Part shown: positions 30,707 to 37,408 of the stretch, one piece after another
How positions within the stretch are numbered: position 1 is the stretch's first letter
Layout: every line of letters begins with the position of its first letter
Source: Candidatus Dependentiae bacterium
Lineage (GTDB): Bacteria; Babelota; Babeliae; Babelales; RVW-14
Assembly (NCBI GenBank): GCA_018266175.1
Contig: JAFEAY010000027.1
Span: 1-44,344, forward strand
Direction of reading: 5' to 3'
DNA: 44,344 bases
Position numbers and translations under genes: made by a program
The notes under the pieces: generated by a model
What the model was told of the DNA's origin: nothing
Databases searched by the model: none
What the model saw: only the letters and a program-made list of their open reading frames with translations

Positions 30707-31514
30707 TCTGAAGGGCAAACAGCTGTTTGACTTCCTTATTGAGCATAAGGCACTCCTTATCGCTCAGAAGAAAGGCATTTTAAAATGTTGTGAGCCTGTT
30801 AGCTATGCGCCTGCGCTATTTACCGTAAAGGAAGATAAGACAATAAAGGCTGCTACTGCCAATGATCTGCCTGATGATATCGGTTCGCTGCGTGTGAAAG
30901 TGGTATGTAATGCCGCTCTTTGGTGTGATAGCGCTATGGATGTATTGTTTCCTGACTGCTGGAACAAATCCATGAAGGAGCGCAAAGGTATGATCCCTCA
31001 CATCTTTGACCATAATCACAGTATTGAGGCTATTGTTGGTGATGTGCAAGCCCTTTATGCCGAGGAGGTACTGTTAAAAGACTTGGGCCTTAAAGAAGCC
31101 GGATCTACACAATGCCTCATCATGGAAAGCGACGTGCAGGAAGCCTACAATGAAAAGGTATTCCTGATGTACAAAAAAGGCCATGTAAAACAGCACTCTA
31201 TTGCCCTGATGTATGTGAAGATAGAGCTGTGTATTAACGATCCTGATTATGGGGTTGAGCATGACGCATGGAAGAAGTATTCCGGTAAAGTTATCAACCA
31301 GGATCTGATTGAAGCTAAGGGCTATTTCTGGGCCGTTACCGAGATAAAGCTCTATGAAAATTCTGCCGTTCTGTTCGGCGCAAACGAGTTAACACCGACG
31401 CTTGATGTATCTGAGAGCACTAAGAATCAGCCGCTGAAAAGCACTGAGGAGGAGCCGCGAAAGAAAGGCACATCATTCGATCTTAAATCAATAATGCAAA
31501 CAATTAAAAACTAA
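30681..31514 (+). CDS. Prohead maturation protease (HK97/U35 type)
   Basis: 277 residues. The catalytic His lies in HIFDHNHSIEAIVGDVQ and the Ser in GHVKQHSIALMYVKIEL. The typical closing strand follows in AVTEIKLYENSAVLFGANEL. This is the order and spacing of HK97-type (U35) proteases. It processes the capsid delta domain during assembly. A C-terminal Lys/Glu-rich helix (about 240-277) may act as a scaffold. It precedes the capsid gene by seven bases. Confidence 0.88.
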   Translation: MKRIIIPDNLKGKQLFDFLIEHKALLIAQKKGILKCCEPVSYAPALFTVKEDKTIKAATANDLPDDIGSLRVKVVCNAALWCDSAMDVLFPDCWNKSMKERKGMIPHIFDHNHSIEAIVGDVQALYAEEVLLKDLGLKEAGSTQCLIMESDVQEAYNEKVFLMYKKGHVKQHSIALMYVKIELCINDPDYGVEHDAWKKYSGKVINQDLIEAKGYFWAVTEIKLYENSAVLFGANELTPTLDVSESTKNQPLKSTEEEPRKKGTSFDLKSIMQTIKN

Positions 31515-31521
31515 TTCAGTA

Positions 31522-32964
31522 ATGAAAAGGATTAAACTGAAAATCAATCGCGGCTTAAAACGTGCTCTTATCGTTTCCAGCATATTAGCTACTATTGCCG
31601 TGTCGTCTGCAAACGCTAAAGCGGCAGGCGTTAAACTAATGGGTACGTCCCTTGCCCTGGTTAGCGTAGCAGCTAAACTGAAAAAGGCTAAAAAGTGGGA
31701 TGATCTCGACGAAGGTACCCAGCAATTCATTGAGCTGCAGGATGAGCAGGCTAAAGAGCTAAATGGTGAATTGGAAGCCATCAAAGAAGCCAAGGAGCAA
31801 CTGGAAGCAGATGCCAAGGAAGCTAAAGAAGCTGCTGAAAAGGGCAACAAAACTATTGAAGAGCTTCAGGAATCTGTAAAGAAACATGCTGCACTGTTCG
31901 ATCAGTTGAAAAACCGTGTTGAAGGCGTGGATAAAACAGGCGCTATCGCTAAGGCTCTGAAAGAGAACGAAGCGAAGATCAAAGCTTTCCTGGAAGGTGG
32001 TAACAAATCCGGTAAGCTGGAGATCGAAGTAAAAGCTGCGCAAACTGCGGCAGATATCCAAACACATACCATCGGCGATTATGCACCAGGTATCGGCCAG
32101 ATCCCGGTAAGGCAGGCAGCTATTGAGCCTCTGTTCCCTGTAGTAAACACCTCTAAGGAGTTTATCAAATACATGGATCAGGAATCAGTTGTGCGTGATG
32201 CTAAAAACGTTGCCGGTTGTGCTGCTTCTAACCATAACACAAAGCTGGAATGGAAAGAACGAAACATCCAGATCACAAAGGTTCGTGATTTTCTGGATAT
32301 CTGCCAGGATATGATGGACGATTACGATTTCGTAGAAGGTGAAGTTCGTAACCTGATCGACAGTTCTGTTACGCTGAAGGTAGACGCAGGCCTGTTAACT
32401 GACGATGGTGTATATCCTAACCTGCACTCTGTAGACGAAGCAGCTTCTGAGTTCGATGCTGCCAATACATTAGGTAATACCATTGATCCTTGGGCTGGAT
32501 CTGTACAGGAACCTAATATGTTCGACCTGGTTGTCGCTATGGCCTCTCAGATCATCGCTTTGGGCCAGGATAACAGCTACATGCCTAACGTAGTGCTTTG
32601 GAACACTATTGACAAGTATAAAAATATGCTTGTTAAGGATAAGAACAACCAGTACCTGCTGCCTCCGTTCGTGGTGAAAGTAGGTAACACAGAGTACACC
32701 ATCGATAACATGCGTGTGGTTACAAGCCCGATCGTGCCTGCAAATAGCTGCTATGTGTTTGATAGCACCAAAGCTACCCTGTACAATCGTCGTGGTATTA
32801 CTATCGAATTGTCTTATGAAAATAACGACAACTTCGAAACTGAAACAGTTACAATGAAGGCTTACCGTCGTATGAACCTGCTGATCCGTAACGTGAACAA
32901 AAATGCGTTCATGAAATGCTCAGATGTGGCTGCTGCGCTGGTAGCATTGAAAAAAGCTGAATAA
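31522..32964 (+). CDS. Major capsid protein (HK97 fold) with hydrophobic N-terminus
   Basis: 480 residues. It has a long acidic/basic helical delta domain (about 60-160, for example ELNGELEAIKEAKEQLEADA), then the HK97-like shell part (PVVNTSKEFIKYMDQESVVR; VTMKAYRRMNLLIRN). The first 40 residues are unusual: a basic start and a hydrophobic, Ala/Ser-rich stretch (RALIVSSILATIAVSSANAK) that resembles a signal peptide. The delta domain is presumably removed by the protease encoded just before. Strong codon regularity and its place make the call firm; the N-terminus is the odd part. Confidence 0.9.
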   Translation: MKRIKLKINRGLKRALIVSSILATIAVSSANAKAAGVKLMGTSLALVSVAAKLKKAKKWDDLDEGTQQFIELQDEQAKELNGELEAIKEAKEQLEADAKEAKEAAEKGNKTIEELQESVKKHAALFDQLKNRVEGVDKTGAIAKALKENEAKIKAFLEGGNKSGKLEIEVKAAQTAADIQTHTIGDYAPGIGQIPVRQAAIEPLFPVVNTSKEFIKYMDQESVVRDAKNVAGCAASNHNTKLEWKERNIQITKVRDFLDICQDMMDDYDFVEGEVRNLIDSSVTLKVDAGLLTDDGVYPNLHSVDEAASEFDAANTLGNTIDPWAGSVQEPNMFDLVVAMASQIIALGQDNSYMPNVVLWNTIDKYKNMLVKDKNNQYLLPPFVVKVGNTEYTIDNMRVVTSPIVPANSCYVFDSTKATLYNRRGITIELSYENNDNFETETVTMKAYRRMNLLIRNVNKNAFMKCSDVAAALVALKKAE

Positions 32965-32966
32965 TT

Positions 32967-33176
32967 ATGCGACACGTAAAATTCATTAAGGCTCACCCTG
33001 TCGGCATACCAGAAGGTAAAGAGGCAAAGATGACGCCTACACATGCACAACGTATGGTGGATGCCGGATATGCTGAATACATAGACGGTAAACCGGGTGA
33101 GCCTACCCAAAACACGGCAACCTCTGAAGATAAGGCCGCAAAGCCTAAATCAAGCAAGGGTAAGCCCAAAGCGTAA
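32967..33176 (+). CDS. Small head-region protein with Lys-rich tail
   Basis: 69 residues. A compact start (MRHVKFIKAHPVGIPEGKEA, then MTPTHAQRMVDAGYAEYI) looks like a short alpha/beta fold seen in small connector or head-decoration proteins. A low-complexity Lys/Ser/Pro tail follows (KAAKPKSSKGKPKA). It lies two bases after the capsid gene. No family named with confidence. Confidence 0.7.
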   Translation: MRHVKFIKAHPVGIPEGKEAKMTPTHAQRMVDAGYAEYIDGKPGEPTQNTATSEDKAAKPKSSKGKPKA

Positions 33177-33206
33177 AACTATTGTTCAACATTCAATTTT
33201 AACTAA

Positions 33207-33674
33207 ATGAAAAAAATACTTGTTCTCGCTACTGGCCTGCTTATCTGTGGAGCCTATGCAGCATCCGCTCAATCGAAGGCTACAGAGACTGCCGGTGCGG
33301 CGGTAGCTCCTTATAAGGACACTAATACAAACGCACAAACCAACTGGTATTATCTGCCTGATAAATACACTGTGGGCACAAATGGCGTGTTCTCTGTTCA
33401 GGCAGTGGCCACTAAGGTAAGTGCTGCATCGTTTGGATCGTACTACTTCATAATGCAAAGCACCGTGGATGGATCGCATTGGAATAACCTGGAATGCCCC
33501 TGTGCTTTTGGCGGCGTTACTACCACACAGGATAGTGTTACTATCGCTAATGCTTCCGGGGATCAATCTGCGCAATGGCACTGTACCGGGGTAAAAGTAA
33601 AACAGGTACGAGTCGGTGCGATATCTACCGGAACATTGGTTTTTGGCAATCAAATATTAGGTATAAAAGACTAA
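33207..33674 (+). CDS. Signal-peptide-bearing protein between capsid and connector genes
   Basis: 155 residues. Residues 1-22 (MKKILVLATGLLICGAYAAS then AQ) form a textbook Sec signal peptide with an A-x-A cut before QSKATE. The mature part is beta-rich and Thr/Ser/Val-heavy (FSVQAVATKVSAASFGSYYF). It may be a head-decoration or secreted protein. Export of a protein encoded among head genes is unexpected. The stop overlaps the next ATG (TAATG). Confidence 0.7.
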   Translation: MKKILVLATGLLICGAYAASAQSKATETAGAAVAPYKDTNTNAQTNWYYLPDKYTVGTNGVFSVQAVATKVSAASFGSYYFIMQSTVDGSHWNNLECPCAFGGVTTTQDSVTIANASGDQSAQWHCTGVKVKQVRVGAISTGTLVFGNQILGIKD

Positions 33675-34228
33675 TGTTCGTAGACAACTCATATTTCTTT
33701 GGGGAAACGCACATAGCCCAGCTCGGACAGAAAACCGTTCGTAACAAGGTTGATATGTTCATCACTAAGTACGAACAAAAGTATCTGAATGGCGTGCTGG
33801 GCTATGCATTCTCCAAGCTCTTTACTGATGGTTTAGCTGCTGATCCGGTTGAAGATCGCTGGACAAAGCTGAAAGAGGGGGATAGCTACGTTGATGCAAA
33901 TGGTGTTACACAACAATGGACTGGATTTATAACGATCGACGAGGCCAATCCGATTGTAAACTATGTTTACTACTGGTTTACCAGGGATAATGCATCCAAG
34001 ACAACGCCTACCGGGGAAAGGGAAGATGAGGAGAATGGCGCTGTAAACGTTTCCGGAGCAAGTAAGCAAAGCCGCGGTTGGAATGAAATGGTACAGCTAA
34101 ACTGTGCGCTACATGATTTCCTGCTCAACAAGAAAGATGTTAACGGCATTTTGGTATACCCCGAGTTTACAACAGATTGCCGGTTAGACACCGATTTGTT
34201 TCACCCTATCAACATATATAATCTCTGA
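33674..34228 (+). CDS. Head-tail connector protein
   Basis: 184 residues from the ATG at 33674; the longer frame from 33575 runs through the preceding gene. It begins MFVDNSYFFGETHIAQLGQK. No catalytic motif. Position right after the capsid block and before the tail genes, and tight overlaps on both sides, point to a neck or adaptor protein of the DUF6712-like kind. The call rests mostly on order. Confidence 0.65.
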   Translation: MFVDNSYFFGETHIAQLGQKTVRNKVDMFITKYEQKYLNGVLGYAFSKLFTDGLAADPVEDRWTKLKEGDSYVDANGVTQQWTGFITIDEANPIVNYVYYWFTRDNASKTTPTGEREDEENGAVNVSGASKQSRGWNEMVQLNCALHDFLLNKKDVNGILVYPEFTTDCRLDTDLFHPINIYNL

Positions 34229-34788
34229 TGGAGTTAGTAGAAATGATAGGGCAAGTTGTTCAGGCTGTTTCCTGTGAAATGCTGGAAACCTTGAAAAAGG
34301 TCGATAGCGATATCAGGACTATTAATTATCAATATGGCCCGGCAGCTCAACTAAAAGAAACTCTGAAGCAATTCGATGAGGATAGATCCAAATGTTATGA
34401 AAAATATCCGTTGATCTTCCTGGTAACGCCATTTGTTGAGAAAGAAGGTGATGGCCCCGGAAGCTATAGACGCGCAATGCCTAAGATAGGTATAGCGCAT
34501 CATACTACTGACGATCTGAAGTCTTCAGAACGCTATGAACGTTCCTTCCGTAAGGTCCTGTTGCCGTTGTACGATTGCTTTATTGAGCAATTGTTAGCAT
34601 CAGGCTATTTCCCGGTAAGGAGTGAGCGAGATCTGAAACTGTCGCGTTCTATCAGGGATGATATTGGCCGCAGGCCTTTCCTAAACATAAGCGGGGCATC
34701 TTCAGATTATATTGATGGTATTGAGATCACGAATATAGAGTTGCCTATTATTCAAACGTCGTGCTGCATGTCAGGCGATTTTCATTAA
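34228..34788 (+). CDS. Head-tail joining protein
   Basis: 186 residues, shares its first base with the previous stop (TGATGG). Mixed helix/strand, with a conserved-looking middle (KYPLIFLVTPFVEKEGDGPG) and SERYERSFRKVLLPLYDCFI. It resembles tail-completion or head-closure proteins in position and length; no family motif is certain. The next gene starts 33 bases later. Confidence 0.6.
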   Translation: MELVEMIGQVVQAVSCEMLETLKKVDSDIRTINYQYGPAAQLKETLKQFDEDRSKCYEKYPLIFLVTPFVEKEGDGPGSYRRAMPKIGIAHHTTDDLKSSERYERSFRKVLLPLYDCFIEQLLASGYFPVRSERDLKLSRSIRDDIGRRPFLNISGASSDYIDGIEITNIELPIIQTSCCMSGDFH

Positions 34789-34820
34789 AACTATTTTTTA
34801 ACGCTTTCAATTCTAATACA

Positions 34821-35783
34821 ATGATAGAAGTTCCTTGCATCAGGTCGAACAAAAATACAGGCAAGCCTGATTGTCCATTTGATCCTTCCGTTTGGCTTGG
34901 GTTTTTCCTTGCCCCATTAGGCAACGCAAAAATACCCGCCGCAAGCCGCGTAGACCAGGACACCTTAAAGGCGTTTATTAACGCCCAACTGCAGCACAAT
35001 AACCCCGCGCTTCGCTGGCACCATATTGGCCGTCTGGAAGACTGGGTTGATAAATCTACTGCTGTACAGACACAAACATTGCCTAATGGTGTGATGGTAG
35101 CAACAGATCGTATGCATCTGGCCGGTGAATACCAGATCATTCAGGGCGGTAAATACTATCACCAGGCGCTTATCAGCTTTAACAATCAGCCTCAGAACTA
35201 TCTTCTTTTCCCTTACGACCGCAACAATGTGTTGATGGGTACCGAAGATATTGATATTGCACAGGATATGACGGGCTATACTTTGTCTATGCTCTTCGCG
35301 TACGACTATAAGCCTGCCACATCAAAAGCGGTTTCTGAGTACAAAGGCATGATCGCTTTTGAAAATGCCGCTGAGATGAACGAAAACTTCTTTGCCACCA
35401 AGTGCAATTTTGATCTTACCAAGCTCAAAGGCGTACAGGATGTGGAGATCGTAGCTACTCCCGGCACTGCGGATGGTCAACATGTACTGAAGCTGTACAC
35501 TGGAGGCCGCACGCTTAATATCGTTAAAAGTCTGGGAACTGCGGCTGCTACAGCTACTAACTTTCTATTCACCAACAAAGCTACAGGCGCTACGGTGACT
35601 TTCACGGCGGCATTATCTGCCGATGGCGAAAGCGTAGTACTCAGTGCAAGCCTTGCAGACACAGACTACGTGGATGGAGCAGATATGCTGATAACATTGA
35701 ATACTGTAAGCCAGTTGGCAACAAACGGGCTGAAGTATTTTGAGGCTATCGCACCGGCAACTGTTGTAGCCACTAACCCGTAA
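34821..35783 (+). CDS. Probable major tail (tube) protein
   Basis: 320 residues from the ATG at 34821. It is beta-rich with Gly/Asp turns (EYQIIQGGKYYHQALISFNN), and a second, Thr/Ala-rich domain (about 230-310; FLFTNKATGATVTFTAALSA) could be an Ig-like decoration. Length, order (after the completion proteins, before the chaperone-like genes and tape measure) and lack of a neighbouring sheath gene make the tube protein of a siphovirus the best call. Confidence 0.65.
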   Translation: MIEVPCIRSNKNTGKPDCPFDPSVWLGFFLAPLGNAKIPAASRVDQDTLKAFINAQLQHNNPALRWHHIGRLEDWVDKSTAVQTQTLPNGVMVATDRMHLAGEYQIIQGGKYYHQALISFNNQPQNYLLFPYDRNNVLMGTEDIDIAQDMTGYTLSMLFAYDYKPATSKAVSEYKGMIAFENAAEMNENFFATKCNFDLTKLKGVQDVEIVATPGTADGQHVLKLYTGGRTLNIVKSLGTAAATATNFLFTNKATGATVTFTAALSADGESVVLSASLADTDYVDGADMLITLNTVSQLATNGLKYFEAIAPATVVATNP

Positions 35784-35807
35784 TTGTTAACATTCTAAAA
35801 AAGCAAT

Positions 35808-36074
35808 ATGCAACAAACACATTTTAGGTTCGAAGGCGTACACTGGCCTTTATCTTTCTTCGAAGATTACCAGGACGAGACCACATTTTTAGCCAAAGCA
35901 GGCAAGCAGCATTATCAGAATGTATCCGCAGAACAGCGTGAAAAGATGCTTAAAGAGGTTTGGAAACAAGCCAATGACATCAAAGCCGCTAATGAGGCAG
36001 ATGCTGTACCAGCTAAAAAGGTAAAAAATACACCTGCAACTAAGCAGGACGACAAGCAAACAGAGGGTAAATAA
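35808..36074 (+). CDS. Small protein between tail tube and tail genes
   Basis: 88 residues, MQQTHFRFEGVHWPLSFFED, helical, with a basic Lys-rich end (KKVKNTPATKQDDKQTEGK). Not recognised. Possibly a tail-assembly factor. A complex of GC hairpins follows between its stop and the next gene. Confidence 0.65.
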   Translation: MQQTHFRFEGVHWPLSFFEDYQDETTFLAKAGKQHYQNVSAEQREKMLKEVWKQANDIKAANEADAVPAKKVKNTPATKQDDKQTEGK

Positions 36075-36075
36075 G

Positions 36076-36120
36076 CCCCTTATTATTGATCTGTAAAGGG
36101 GTGCAGCAGTGTACCCCTTT
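36076..36120 (+). promoter_or_regulatory. Mutually exclusive hairpins between tail genes
   Basis: CCCCTT (36076-36081), AAAGGGGT (36095-36102) and ACCCCTTT (36113-36120). The middle segment can pair with either flank: the right pairing has eight perfect pairs and is followed by ATTA, the left has six. Competing stems in a leader or intergenic RNA suggest partial termination or attenuation between operon parts. Confidence 0.5.
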
Positions 36121-36133
36121 ATTACGTAAGATT

Positions 36134-36595
36134 ATGGGTTGGATCAGCAATTTCGAGGCATTGTATGATAGCTGGGCCGGTATTGACCTGCGCAAAGAAA
36201 GCACGCAGGCCGCTGCTGACCATGAGAAGGAACTGGCCGACCTCAACCGTAAACAGCTGTACGAAAAAGGTGAAACAGCCAATGGTAAGAAGCTGAAGAA
36301 GTATAAAAACCCAAAATATGCGCGCGTAAAGCATCAAATGAACCCATTACCGGGCCTTGGAAACCCCGATTTCAGGCTTACGGGAGAGTTTCAGGAGAGT
36401 GTTTTCAGTGATGTAAGGGTTGATGGTAAGATCATATTTGATGCTTCTGATCCTAAAGTGGAGTTCCTGGTAGAGCGTGATGGTGAGAGCATCTTCGGCT
36501 TGCAACCTGAAAACGAAAAAACAGCATGGGCGGATATCTTAAAACCGCCTGTGGTACTAAAAATAGCCCAGTTGACGGGCGCAAAACTGAAATAA
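36134..36595 (+). CDS. Tail-region protein of unknown function
   Basis: 153 residues from the ATG at 36134; an upstream in-frame ATG at 36086 lies in the hairpin region and is unlikely. It is basic and helical at the start (MGWISNFEALYDSWAGIDLR), with a more strand-rich second half (FRLTGEFQESVFSDVRVDGK). It may be a tail-terminator-like protein. Its stop overlaps the next ATG (TAATG). Confidence 0.65.
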   Translation: MGWISNFEALYDSWAGIDLRKESTQAAADHEKELADLNRKQLYEKGETANGKKLKKYKNPKYARVKHQMNPLPGLGNPDFRLTGEFQESVFSDVRVDGKIIFDASDPKVEFLVERDGESIFGLQPENEKTAWADILKPPVVLKIAQLTGAKLK

Positions 36596-36822
36596 TGAGC
36601 GATTGCATCCATTGTAACAACTCCGAGTATAAACGTAAGTATGGCGACATCGAAAAAACAAAAGAAAAAGCTAAGACCTGGGCACAGGCAAACGGATACA
36701 CAGGAACGCTTGTCATCGTCCAGAACCCCAGCCGCAACTCCTATGGATTCCGAAAACCAGACTGCGATTGCCTCACCGGGGCTAATGCACTCACCGAAGT
36801 GGACCGTATATACATCGATTGA
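36595..36822 (+). CDS. Small Cys-containing protein overlapping the next gene
   Basis: 75 residues, MSDCIHCNNSEYKRKYGDIE, with a C-x-x-C near the start and C-D-C later (FRKPDCDC), a possible zinc-binding set. It overlaps the following gene in another frame over 80 bases. It is tail-region by position. Function not known. Confidence 0.6.
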   Translation: MSDCIHCNNSEYKRKYGDIEKTKEKAKTWAQANGYTGTLVIVQNPSRNSYGFRKPDCDCLTGANALTEVDRIYID

Positions 36823-37408
36823 GCAGCTGACACTGGATAGATTCATTGATTGTGTGTGCGATAACAATATGCAGCGGTTGGTTATTGACGGCGATCCCTC
36901 ACCTGCGGATCTTGCAGAAGCATGGATTGTCATTAAAAGCCAGCATCTGGAGAATATGAATGACGCCAAATCCAATTTTCATATCGTCAATGGTGTGGAA
37001 TTTCACCGTTTCCAGCTCAAAAGGCTGGCTGTTGAAGCCTTACTATACCTGCTGGAGAAAAACGGCTATGATGAAGAGCTTATCGACCTTTTACGCGACG
37101 AGGAATACGACTATCCCTTTACTGAGGAGACATACCAGGAAGATATTATTAAGGTGCGTGGCGAATTAGGCTCAGAAAGCCTTGATGTAGAAAGCTATCT
37201 GCAGCAAACCGGTGAAGAATCGCAGACGCCCACAAAAGAAGTGTTTTATAAGTCACTGATGGCGCTGCAGAAGCATTTAGGGCTCTGCACGGGTATGCCA
37301 CCAAGGAAAGCAGCCGCTGAACTTACCGTTTATGAGTTCGGTATGGCGTGTAAAGAATATAATAAACTGGCGAAAGCCACAAATCCACAAGAAAATGTCA
37401 ACGCTTGA
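36743..37408 (+). CDS. Tail-assembly-chaperone-like protein
   Basis: 221 residues from the ATG at 36743; an ATG at 36785 gives 207 and is also possible, while 36641 lies deep in the previous gene. It is helical and acidic, with YTSIEQLTLDRFIDCVCDNN at the start and MPPRKAAAELTVYEFGMACK near the end. A gene of this size directly before the tape measure is usually a tail-assembly chaperone. No slippery frameshift site was identified. It overlaps the tape-measure gene by 14 bases. Confidence 0.6.
   Translation: MDSENQTAIASPGLMHSPKWTVYTSIEQLTLDRFIDCVCDNNMQRLVIDGDPSPADLAEAWIVIKSQHLENMNDAKSNFHIVNGVEFHRFQLKRLAVEALLYLLEKNGYDEELIDLLRDEEYDYPFTEETYQEDIIKVRGELGSESLDVESYLQQTGEESQTPTKEVFYKSLMALQKHLGLCTGMPPRKAAAELTVYEFGMACKEYNKLAKATNPQENVNA

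Noticed and set aside
36743-37408. A programmed frameshift between tail chaperone genes
   Set aside because: I looked for a slippery heptamer near the gene end and found no convincing one; the genes overlap conventionally.
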